Assembly: GCA_030628805.1 (NCBI GenBank)
Contig: DAOVQG010000240.1
Coordinates: forward strand, 1-7,343
Origin: JAGMDK01 sp023128695
GTDB lineage: Bacteria; Planctomycetota; Phycisphaerae; UBA1845; Fen-1342
Direction: 5' to 3'
DNA: 7,343 nt
The position numbers and the translations under genes were made by a program. This document shows, piece by piece, positions 1-6,321 of this stretch. The notes beneath the pieces were generated by a model. The model made no database searches. It was not told the origin of the DNA and saw only the letters and a program-made list of their open reading frames with translations. The stretch's first letter is position 1. Each line of letters starts with the position of its first letter.

Positions 1-1
1 A

Positions 2-460
2 CCGTGCTGGATCCTGAAGGAGCCGCGGGCTTCAGCCTGCGGCTCGTCTAAGCTCGACTGCCGCATCCTGCTGGCCGAGGACGGCCTGGACAACCAGCGG
101 CTCATCGCGCACGTGCTCAAGAAAGCCGGCGCCGAGGTCACGGTCAAGGAGAACGGCAAGCTCGCCGCCGACGCGGCCCTGGCGGCGCGCGACGCGGGCC
201 GGCCGTTCGACGTGATCCTGATGGACATGCAGATGCCGGTGATGGACGGCTACGAAGCCACCGGTCTGCTGCGTCAGAAGGGCTACGATGGCCCGATCAT
301 CGCCCTGACCGCCCACGCGATGGCCAGTGACCGACAAAAGTGCATCGATGCCGGTTGCGACGACTACGCCAACAAGCCGATCAACCGGCGGAAACTCATT
401 GAGACAATTCAAGAATGGCTTTCAGCGAGCCCCCGGCTTTGCCCGGCCGCCTCCGAATGA
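2..460 (+). CDS. Receiver (REC) domain, C-terminal part of a probable hybrid histidine kinase, partial at left edge
   Basis: The reading frame is open to the left edge and ends with TGA at 458-460. It encodes a complete receiver domain at its C-terminus. Visible motifs are strand 1 with the acidic pair (ILLAEDG), the phospho-acceptor Asp in VILMDMQMPVMDG (codon 224-226), the switch Thr in IIALTAHAM and the conserved Lys in DDYANKPIN. The ALTAHAM...AGCDDY-NKP signature and the end shortly after the last helix are typical of receivers at the C-terminus of BarA-type hybrid kinases. They accept phosphate from a kinase core and pass it to an HPt protein. The kinase core would lie left of the window and is not seen. 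No ATG lies upstream in this frame, and the first GTG (113) is inside the domain, so the gene must start further left or be broken. The linker before the domain includes translated palindromic repeat sequence. An orphan truncated receiver is the alternative. Confidence 0.85.
   Translation, partial: PCWILKEPRASACGSSKLDCRILLAEDGLDNQRLIAHVLKKAGAEVTVKENGKLAADAALAARDAGRPFDVILMDMQMPVMDGYEATGLLRQKGYDGPIIALTAHAMASDRQKCIDAGCDDYANKPINRRKLIETIQEWLSASPRLCPAASE
20..45. repeat. 26-bp near-perfect palindrome inside the receiver gene's linker
   Basis: Arms GAGCCGCGGGCTT and CAGCCTGCGGCTC are complementary apart from one G/T position, with essentially no loop. It resembles the GC-rich intergenic hairpins elsewhere in this window in style but not in sequence. 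It is read in frame with the downstream receiver as the linker peptide EPRASACGS, so it is either a repeat inserted into the gene or the boundary of a broken gene. Confidence 0.7.
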
Positions 461-617
461 CGACGACGCTGCCCGCCAACCGTCCACGGTCCGCGCCGCC
501 CGATATTCCACCGGAAAATGCGCCCGCCGGCTAAATTTTTCCGGACGTTCGGCCGATTACTATTCTAGGCGGCTGAATTCGCTTCTTTACGATCCAGATC
601 GACCAGAGGGCGACCTG
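461..617. other. Intergenic region with weak promoter-like patch and an inverted repeat
   Basis: No coding potential is evident here. The stretch 531-590 is noticeably more AT-rich than its surroundings. An 8-bp inverted repeat, CCGGAAAA (511-518) and TTTTCCGG (537-544), flanks an 18-base loop and is followed by a TACTAT hexamer (558-563) that could be a poor -10 box. No convincing -35 box lies 16-18 bases upstream. The inverted repeat could be an operator or the terminator of the receiver gene. It is not a textbook GC-stem plus T-run terminator, because the T-run is part of the stem. A sigma-54 -24/-12 element was looked for and not seen. Confidence 0.3.
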
Positions 618-747
618 ATGGTCATGGCACAGGAAGTTATGACTGTACAAGAAGTTGCTGCGCTCCTGCGCGTGTCACGTGACACGGTCTACCGTCTCGC
701 CGCTCGCGGCAAAGCTGGCCGGTCGCTTACGCTCCCGGTTCTGTTAG
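618..747 (+). pseudogene. Remnant of HTH_17/excisionase-like DNA-binding gene, frameshifted
   Basis: From ATG 618 (GAGGG at 606-610, 7-base gap) the translation contains MTVQEVAALLRVSRDTVYRL followed by AARGK. This is a good match to the first half of the MerR-like HTH_17 domain of excisionase-type proteins, covering both helices of the HTH. The usual continuation (KLPGRKVGRRWRF-like wing and last helix) is missing in this frame. If one base is skipped in the GGCAAAG stretch near 711, the next frame reads KLAGRLRSRFC and then stops at TAG 745-747, which looks like the start of the lost wing. I read this as a decayed gene. The un-shifted frame runs on without a stop into the sensor kinase at 837, so a fused HTH-kinase product of 682 residues cannot be excluded from sequence alone. 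Confidence 0.6.
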
Positions 748-836
748 GCGGTCTAAAGAGGTGGGCCACCCAACCGGCGCGCCGGCGGGCCATTCGCCTC
801 ACCGGCCGGGCCATCCGTCCCAGCACCGGCGGCACC

Positions 837-2666
837 ATGACCCGTGTCGTGCTCCCGCTGGTGCTGGCACTGGCGACCACATGCCCGGCCCTGGCGCAAG
901 ACGCGCAAGATCCGGTCAAGATCGGCGTGCTGGCCAAGCGGGGCGCCGAGAGGTGCCTGGAGAAGTGGGGGCCTACGGCCGAGTACCTGACCGAGCAGAT
1001 TCCCGGACGCTCGTTCGTCATCGTGCCCCTCGGCTATGAAGACGTCTGCCCGGCCGTCGAGCGCGGCGAAGTGGATTTCGTGCTCGCGAATCCCTCTATG
1101 TACGTGGAACTCGAAGCCGAGCATGGCGTGAACCGCTTGGCGACATTTAGAAACCTTCACGCAGGGATCGCGTATACCAGTTACGGGGGAATAATCTTCC
1201 GCAGGGCGGACCGCGACGACATTAAATGCCTGCGCGACCTCAAAGGCAAGACCTTCGTGGCCGCAGATGAGACATCGCTGGGCGGATGGCGGGCGGCCTG
1301 GCGGGAACTGAAAGAGGCGGGGATCGATCCCTATCGCGACTTCGCCGACCTCCGGTTCGACGACACGCAAGATGCCGTCGTCTACGCGGTCAGAGACGGC
1401 CTGGTAGACGCCGGGGCCGTCAGAAGCGATACGCTGGAGAGAATGGCAGCCGAGGGGAAGATTCGCCTTGAGGACTTCCGCGCCATCCAGGAACGCGGCG
1501 CCGATATCCTCAAACTGCCTCTCCTCCGCTCCACACGCCGGTATCCCGAATGGCCGTTCGCCAAGGTCGCGCATACGTCCCAGGAACTGGCTGAGAAGGT
1601 GGCCCTTGCTTTGCTGAACATGCCGGCTGATAGTCCGGCTGCCCAGGCCGCGAGGTGCGCCGGTTGGACAGTCCCGCTCAACTATGAGCCGGTGCGTGAG
1701 TGCCTCAAGGAGCTTCGCGTAGGACCCTACGAAGATCTGGGAAAGATAACGCTCGACGCCCTGGTCAGGCAGTACTGGCGCTGGCTGGTTGCGGCCGGCG
1801 TATTTCTGGCCGTGGCGGCCGTTACCACGCTGTATGTCCTGCGACTGAACCGCGGGCTCAACCGGAGCAGGCTGGATCTGTCCCGCGAACTGTCCGAGCG
1901 TAAGCGGGCCGAGGAAACGGCGCGCATGGTACAGGTGCAGTTGATCGCGCAGCAGCAATATGAAACGGATCGCATCCAAGTCGAACTCGAAAAGGCCCGG
2001 GAGCAGCTCGTCAGCCAGACGCGGCTGGCGACCATCGGGCAGGTATCGGCCAGCATCGCTCACGATTTGCGCAACCCGCTCGGGTCGGTCCGCAACGCGG
2101 CCTACTACCTGAAGCGCCGCCTGGCAGGAAGCGAGCCAAAGGTCGCCGAGCATCTGGATATCATCGATCAAGAGGTCACCGCGGCGGATCGCATCATCAG
2201 CGGTCTGATGGACATGACTCGAACCAAGCCCCCGATCAAGCAGCCGGTGGACTTGGGCCAAATCGTCCAGGAAGCGTTCGAGCGGACCAGCCTGCCGGAA
2301 GGAATCCGCTGTCGTGCGCCGCTGGAACCCGATCCGTTCATCGTGCACGCCGATGCAAGCCAGTTGCGGCAAGTTGTCGCCAACATCGTGAATAACGCCG
2401 TCCAGGCGATGGAGGGCCCCGGGGAGATAGTGGTGACCGCCCGCCGCTCGGCCGATTATGATACGATCATATTTGAGGATGAGGGCCCGGGACTTGCCCC
2501 GGAGGTACGCGAGCGGGTCTTTGAGCCGCTCTTCACCACGAAGGCCAAGGGCACCGGTCTGGGCTTGACGATCTGCCGGCAGATTGTCGAGCGCCACGGC
2601 GGCACAATCGACGTCGTGGATCAAGTGGGGCGTGGCGCGGCTATTCGGATTCGGCTGCCGCGCTGA
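837..2666 (+). CDS. Membrane sensor histidine kinase with PhnD/TtrS-like periplasmic binding domain
   Basis: A 609-residue protein. Residues 1-21 form a signal peptide or signal anchor (MTRVVLPLVLALATTCPALA). Residues about 25-305 resemble the phosphonate/phosphate-type substrate-binding fold (PhnD, PF12974) that is also the sensor of the tetrathionate kinase TtrS. Signature stretches are PVKIGVLAKRG, VERGEVDFVLANPSMY and LKGKTFVAADETSLGGW. A membrane helix lies at about 314-338, then a coiled-coil linker to about 395. The HisKA domain carries H409 in IAHDLRNPLGSV. The ATPase domain shows the N box (N520 in IVNNAVQAM), G1 (DEGPGL, D548), F box (VFEPLFTTK) and G2 (GTGLGL, 572-577), so it looks catalytically intact. 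The ligand cannot be told from sequence, and tetrathionate is not implied. ATG 837 was chosen because it begins the signal peptide, although no good Shine-Dalgarno precedes it. The double-receiver gene follows after 39 bases and is the obvious partner. Confidence 0.88.
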   Translation: MTRVVLPLVLALATTCPALAQDAQDPVKIGVLAKRGAERCLEKWGPTAEYLTEQIPGRSFVIVPLGYEDVCPAVERGEVDFVLANPSMYVELEAEHGVNRLATFRNLHAGIAYTSYGGIIFRRADRDDIKCLRDLKGKTFVAADETSLGGWRAAWRELKEAGIDPYRDFADLRFDDTQDAVVYAVRDGLVDAGAVRSDTLERMAAEGKIRLEDFRAIQERGADILKLPLLRSTRRYPEWPFAKVAHTSQELAEKVALALLNMPADSPAAQAARCAGWTVPLNYEPVRECLKELRVGPYEDLGKITLDALVRQYWRWLVAAGVFLAVAAVTTLYVLRLNRGLNRSRLDLSRELSERKRAEETARMVQVQLIAQQQYETDRIQVELEKAREQLVSQTRLATIGQVSASIAHDLRNPLGSVRNAAYYLKRRLAGSEPKVAEHLDIIDQEVTAADRIISGLMDMTRTKPPIKQPVDLGQIVQEAFERTSLPEGIRCRAPLEPDPFIVHADASQLRQVVANIVNNAVQAMEGPGEIVVTARRSADYDTIIFEDEGPGLAPEVRERVFEPLFTTKAKGTGLGLTICRQIVERHGGTIDVVDQVGRGAAIRIRLPR

Positions 2667-2690
2667 GCAGCCCGAGACGGTTTTCAAGAC

Positions 2691-2698
2691 GGGAGAGG
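2691..2698 (+). promoter_or_regulatory. Ribosome binding site of the double-receiver gene
   Basis: GGGAGAGG ends 7 bases before ATG 2706. This fixes the start and supports independent translation of this gene within the presumed operon. Confidence 0.7.
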
Positions 2699-2705
2699 CA
2701 CAGTT

Positions 2706-3491
2706 ATGTCAAGCACCACCGTTGTTCAGAAGGCGGCAAGCGTTCTCATCGTCGATGACGAGAAGAACATGCGCACGACGCTGGCCGACATCCTTCGAGA
2801 TGAGGGGTACGACGTGACTATGGCCGCCACCGGCGAGGAAGCGGTCGAATTGTGCTCGAACGGGCGCTACGACATCGTCCTGCTGGATGTGCGCATGCCC
2901 GGCATCGGCGGGGTCAAGGCGTTTCGGCTGATCCGCCGGCATCAGGAGGGTGTCCGCGTCATCATGATGAGCGCCTACAGTGTGGACGAGCTGAAGCAGG
3001 CCGCGCTGGACGAGGGCGCGGTTGCCTTTCTGCCCAAGCCGCTGGACGTGGAGCGGGTGGTCAAGCTGATCGGCGAAGTCAAGGACACGGCCATCCTGGT
3101 GGTGGAAGACGACGAAAGAACCGCGATCTTGCTCCGCGACGGGTTGAAGGAACAGGGCTACCGGGTGACGGTGACCACGTCACCCCACGATGCGCTGGAA
3201 CTGGTCGAACAAATCCGGTTCGATCTCGTCTTCATCGATGCGAAGTTGCCGTCGATGACCGGGCTGGAGCTCTACCTGGCGATCAAGAAAATCACCCCGG
3301 CCGCGATCGCGATCATGATCGCCGGGATGGAGAAGGAATTCGAGGAAATTGCCAAGGAGGCCGTTCGACGGAACGCGTACACGCTGGTGAGAAAGCCGCT
3401 GGACATCGACCACGTGCTGGGCCTGTTGCAGCGGGTCACGGGCCAGCGTGCGTCCGATGATCTTCGGAAGCCGCCGCCGGACGCATCCTGA
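2706..3491 (+). CDS. Tandem double-receiver response regulator without output domain
   Basis: A 261-residue soluble protein made of two receiver domains and nothing else. Domain 1 (about 11-123) has the acidic pair D17/D18, phospho-acceptor D61 (IVLLDVRMPG), switch S89 and K111 (LPKPLD), so it looks fully functional. Domain 2 (about 128-245) has E134/D135/D136, D178 (LVFIDAKLPSMTG) and K230 (VRKPLD). At the Ser/Thr switch position it has A206 (IMIAGM). There is no DNA-binding, enzymatic or HPt domain, only a short polar tail. Such proteins act by protein-protein contact or as phosphate relays or sinks. The gene lies 39 bases after the sensor kinase, so receiver 1 is the natural acceptor from H409. 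Receiver 2 may respond poorly or act as a docking module. The role in a relay to the second kinase is inferred from gene order. Confidence 0.9.
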   Translation: MSSTTVVQKAASVLIVDDEKNMRTTLADILRDEGYDVTMAATGEEAVELCSNGRYDIVLLDVRMPGIGGVKAFRLIRRHQEGVRVIMMSAYSVDELKQAALDEGAVAFLPKPLDVERVVKLIGEVKDTAILVVEDDERTAILLRDGLKEQGYRVTVTTSPHDALELVEQIRFDLVFIDAKLPSMTGLELYLAIKKITPAAIAIMIAGMEKEFEEIAKEAVRRNAYTLVRKPLDIDHVLGLLQRVTGQRASDDLRKPPPDAS

Positions 3492-3504
3492 GCAATGCGG
3501 CGTG

Positions 3505-3560
3505 GTGCCACTGCTCTGTGAGCAGTGCATCGTTCGACACTGCTCACAGAGCAGTGGCAC
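3505..3560. repeat. REPIN-like inverted pair of hairpin repeats, copy 1
   Basis: Two perfect 23-bp inverted arms (3505-3527 and 3538-3560) are separated by 10 bases. Each arm is itself a hairpin with foot GTGC, 8-bp stem CACTGCTC/GAGCAGTG and loop TGT. The whole can fold either as two small hairpins or as one long stem. This is the layout of REPINs, which are paired inverted REP sequences mobilised in trans by RAYT (Y1 HUH) transposases. The element lies in the 99-base gap between the double-receiver gene and the second kinase, inside what would otherwise be one transcript, where it could stabilise or attenuate the mRNA. The same family recurs at 6478-6555. No RAYT gene is in the window. Confidence 0.85.
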
Positions 3561-3574
3561 AAGGCACGTTGCTC

Positions 3575-3583
3575 AAGGAAAGG
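3575..3583 (+). promoter_or_regulatory. Ribosome binding site deciding the start of the second kinase
   Basis: AAGGAAAGG lies 7 bases before ATG 3591. It argues for this start rather than the in-frame ATG at 3525, which lies inside the hairpin repeat pair and has no comparable site. Confidence 0.75.
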
Positions 3584-3590
3584 CATCGTC

Positions 3591-5609
3591 ATGCCTGCAA
3601 GCACGGAACGACAACGAATCTCGCGCCTGCTGATCGTCGAGGACGACCAGACACAACTGCGCACGCTCACGGCCATCATGGAGGGTGAGGGCTTTGAGGT
3701 CGTTGGCTGTACCACCGCGTCGGCGGCCCTGGAGCAGGCCGACCGAGGTGACATCGAGGTGGCGGTGCTGGACCTGCGTCTGCCCGATCTGCACGGCACG
3801 CAACTGCTGGAGAAGCTCCGGGCGCGCGGCAGCAGGATCAACATCGTTATCAATACTGCCTTTGCCACATTTGACACGGCCAAGGAGGCGGTGAACCTGG
3901 GCGCGTTCGCGTACGTGCAGAAGGCCGGCGACCCGGAGGAGCTGGTTCGGCACGTGCACCGGGCGTTTCGAGCACAGCTCGAGCGCTACAACCAAGACCT
4001 AGAAAGCGCGGTAGCAACACGCACACGGGAGTTGCGCGAGGCCAACGAGGCGCTGTGGGAAGAGATCTTCGCGCGTAGGGCGATCGAGGAGACACTAAAG
4101 AAAGCCCTGCACGATCTGGACGAACAGGTCAAGGAACTGACGTGCATGTATGAGGCGGCCCAGTGCATGAGGAAGCACCAGACCTTGGAGAAGGTCTTCC
4201 TGGACGTGGCCACGCTCATTCCTTCCGCCTGGCAGTACCCCGAGATCACGCGAGCGAAGGTGCGCTTAGAGGGCAAGGAGTTTGTCCCCGAGCCCTTTGA
4301 GGAAACGCAGTGGAAGCTGACCGCCGATATTCTCACCGGCGGCGAGCGCTGCGGCTCTGTGGAGGTTTACTATCTCCAGCAGCGTCCCGACCAGGACGAG
4401 GGCCCCTTCCTGAACAAGGAACGTCGCTTCATCAACGAGATAGCCCACGCGCTGGGCGAGGCCGTCCAGCGCAAGCAGGCCGAGGAATCCCTGCGGGAAC
4501 AGGAGAACCTCCTGCGTAGCATCATCGACGGCATAGATGATGCCGTGTTCGTCAAGGACCTCGAAGGACACTACCTACTCGTGAACTCGGCGGTTGCACG
4601 AAGATTTGGCAAAACACCCGGCGAAATCACCGGCTTGACGGACGGGGATTTGTGGGCGCCAGAGGTGGCCGAGCGGATCGCCGTGCGCGATCGAGAGGTC
4701 ATCGGCAGCGCCACGAGCCGGTCGTACGAACAAGACTTCGAGTACCCCAACGGCGAAAAACGGACCTACTCGCTGGCCAAACACCCGCGGCGGACTGCGG
4801 ATGGAACCGTGGGCGGCGTCATCGGCATTGCCCGCGACATCACCGAGCGCAAGCAGAGCCAGGAGCGCGTCCGCCAACATCAGGAAGAACTGGCCCACGT
4901 CTCGCGCCTGAGCACGATCGGGGAAATGACGGCCGGCATCGCACACGGCCTCAACCAGCCGCTCTTTGCGGTGCTGACTTATGCCGAGGCGTGCCGGCTG
5001 GCAGTGAAGTCGGGCAGAAGAACGCCCGACGAGCTGCTTTCTGATCTGGAACGGATCTCCGCCGCGGCCGAGGAGGCCGGCGAGGTCGTTCGCCGCCTCA
5101 GGAACTTCGTCCGCAAGCGAGAGCCGTCTCGGTCGACCGTGGACCTGAACAAGTTGATTCAGAGCGTGGTGCCCTTCATCGAAGACGACCTGACCAAAAA
5201 CGACACACGGCTCCGCTTGGAGCTCGACCCCCGGATACCGACGGTGCTGGCCGACTCGCTCCTGCTCCAGCAAGTGGTTTTGAACCTGACGCGGAATGCC
5301 ATCGAGGCAATGATGTGTCACGACGACGGAGAACGCGGATTGCTTATTCAGACATCGGTGCCTGAAAGCGACATCGTCGAGGTGGCCGTGTGCGACACGG
5401 GGCCCGGCTTGGCTGCCGAGCACATGGACAGGCTGTTTGACCCCTTCTTCACCACCAAGTCCCACGGATTGGGGCTCGGCTTGTCGCTCAGCCGGTCCCT
5501 CATCGAGGCCGAGGACGGCCATCTGACGGCCGAGCGGAATCCGGATCATGGTATGACATTCCGATTTACTTTGCCTGTATGCGCGGGAGATCCCGATGAC
5601 GGAGTCTAA
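3591..5609 (+). CDS. Cytoplasmic receiver-GAF-like-PAS histidine kinase with atypical H box
   Basis: A 672-residue protein with no membrane segment. The receiver domain (about 10-126) has D18/D19, D61, T89 and K111 (VQKAGDPEEL). A coiled coil (about 128-185) follows, then a GAF-like domain (about 186-300; IPSAWQYPEITRAKVRLEG, RCGSVEVYYL, ERRFINEIA). A PAS domain spans about 304-422 and ends in the usual GIARDITERK. The FixL-type HisKA domain (about 430-505) has H452 in the context IAHGLNQPL. In the family the residue after His is normally Glu or Asp, whereas here it is G453. The ATPase domain (about 540-665) keeps N569 (LTRNAIEAM), D602 (CDTGPGL), the F box (LFDPFFTTK) and GLGLGL (626-631). 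ATP binding should therefore be intact while His autophosphorylation or phosphatase chemistry may be altered. The 3' end overlaps the FixJ-type regulator, its likely partner. The start was chosen at 3591 because of the upstream ribosome binding site. Confidence 0.9.
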   Translation: MPASTERQRISRLLIVEDDQTQLRTLTAIMEGEGFEVVGCTTASAALEQADRGDIEVAVLDLRLPDLHGTQLLEKLRARGSRINIVINTAFATFDTAKEAVNLGAFAYVQKAGDPEELVRHVHRAFRAQLERYNQDLESAVATRTRELREANEALWEEIFARRAIEETLKKALHDLDEQVKELTCMYEAAQCMRKHQTLEKVFLDVATLIPSAWQYPEITRAKVRLEGKEFVPEPFEETQWKLTADILTGGERCGSVEVYYLQQRPDQDEGPFLNKERRFINEIAHALGEAVQRKQAEESLREQENLLRSIIDGIDDAVFVKDLEGHYLLVNSAVARRFGKTPGEITGLTDGDLWAPEVAERIAVRDREVIGSATSRSYEQDFEYPNGEKRTYSLAKHPRRTADGTVGGVIGIARDITERKQSQERVRQHQEELAHVSRLSTIGEMTAGIAHGLNQPLFAVLTYAEACRLAVKSGRRTPDELLSDLERISAAAEEAGEVVRRLRNFVRKREPSRSTVDLNKLIQSVVPFIEDDLTKNDTRLRLELDPRIPTVLADSLLLQQVVLNLTRNAIEAMMCHDDGERGLLIQTSVPESDIVEVAVCDTGPGLAAEHMDRLFDPFFTTKSHGLGLGLSLSRSLIEAEDGHLTAERNPDHGMTFRFTLPVCAGDPDDGV

Positions 5610-6294
5610 CGGCACCGTTTACGTCGTCGACGACGATCCGGGCGTGTGCGCCTCGCTGAAGCGGCTGATGGAAGAGGTAAGCCTGCGCTGCGAAGGGTTC
5701 GGCACGGCCAAGGAGTTCCTGGAGGCTTGCGCCCCCCCCGGTCCCGGCTGCCTCGTGCTCGACGTACGCATGCCGGGGATAAGCGGCATCGAGCTTCACA
5801 AACAACTCGTCGCAGAGGGGGTCACGATCCCGGTCATCATCATCTCGGGCCACGGGGACATCCCGATGGCCGCTGATGCCATGCGGCGAGGCGCGATAGA
5901 CTTCATGGAGAAGCCGGTCAGTCCCCAGTTGCTCTTGGACCGCATCCAGCAAGCCTTGGCCCGCGACGCCGAGACCCGCCGAGCCAAGGCTGAACGTGAC
6001 GCCATTGCGGCCCGCGTGGCGCTGCTGACTCCACGAGAACGCCAGGTCGTGGATCTGGCGGTCACTGGCATGGCGAACAAGCAAATCGCCGCTAGACTCG
6101 GCGTCAGCCCACAGGCCATCGATGCCCATCGGGCCAAGGCCATGAGGAAGATGCAGTCCGATAATGTCCCCGAACTCGTGCGGCTAATGATCACGGCCGG
6201 CGTTGGCTACGTTGGCCCAACAGGGGCGCTGGCCGAGCCGGCCAGCCGAGACGTCGGCAGGGAGTCAGGGGCGACGTTGCCGGTCGGACAGTGA
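5596..6294 (+). CDS. FixJ-family response regulator (receiver plus LuxR-type HTH)
   Basis: A 232-residue transcription regulator. The receiver domain (about 6-120) has D12-D14, phospho-acceptor D56 (LVLDVRMPGISGIEL), S84 in IIISGHGDIPMA and K106 in FMEKPV. The SGHGD and EKP features are typical of the FixJ/TtrR branch. A charged linker (122-140) leads to the LuxR/GerE HTH (about 143-200): LLTPRERQVVDLAVTGMANK, then GVSPQAIDAHRAKAMRKM. About 30 residues follow the usual FixJ end and match nothing I recognise. The start ATG is preceded by GGGAGA (5585-5590) and overlaps the kinase gene by 14 bases, which points to translational coupling and a cognate pair. A run of eight C (5732-5739) lies in the receiver coding sequence. 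It is the only DNA-binding output in the cluster, so it probably activates genes in response to the upstream kinases. Its targets are not identifiable here. Confidence 0.93.
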   Translation: MTESNGTVYVVDDDPGVCASLKRLMEEVSLRCEGFGTAKEFLEACAPPGPGCLVLDVRMPGISGIELHKQLVAEGVTIPVIIISGHGDIPMAADAMRRGAIDFMEKPVSPQLLLDRIQQALARDAETRRAKAERDAIAARVALLTPRERQVVDLAVTGMANKQIAARLGVSPQAIDAHRAKAMRKMQSDNVPELVRLMITAGVGYVGPTGALAEPASRDVGRESGATLPVGQ

Positions 6295-6321
6295 GCGTGC
6301 CAGCGGGCCGAAGGGGTCTTG

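Noticed and set aside
327..836. Extension of the sensor kinase frame back to ATG 327
   Set aside because: It overlaps the receiver gene in another frame, the peptide is low in character, and a signal peptide starts at 837.
753..2687. Long minus-strand open frame of 644 codons opposite the sensor kinase
   Set aside because: It is the antisense shadow of a protein with clear signal peptide, HisKA and ATPase motifs. The minus translation has no recognisable domain and long frames are expected in GC-rich DNA.
3505..3560. CRISPR array or simple Rho-independent terminator
   Set aside because: There are only two inverted copies, no direct-repeat spacing and no T-run; the nested hairpin design fits a REPIN better.
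3525..3590. Upstream ATG 3525 for the second kinase
   Set aside because: It lies inside the hairpin repeat pair and lacks a ribosome binding site; ATG 3591 has AAGGAAAGG at the right distance.
4575..5615. Minus-strand open frame of 346 codons opposite the second kinase
   Set aside because: Antisense of PAS, HisKA and ATPase coding sequence with no motifs of its own.
837..6294. A TtrSR tetrathionate sensing system
   Set aside because: The binding-domain fold and a FixJ-type regulator resemble it, but the intervening double receiver and second kinase differ, and no tetrathionate reductase genes are present. The ligand is unknown.
6295..6321. Continuation of the FixJ-type regulator past its TGA into the HTH remnant
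   Set aside because: The two share a frame, but the regulator already ends after its LuxR domain and a tail. The downstream peptide belongs to an unrelated family.
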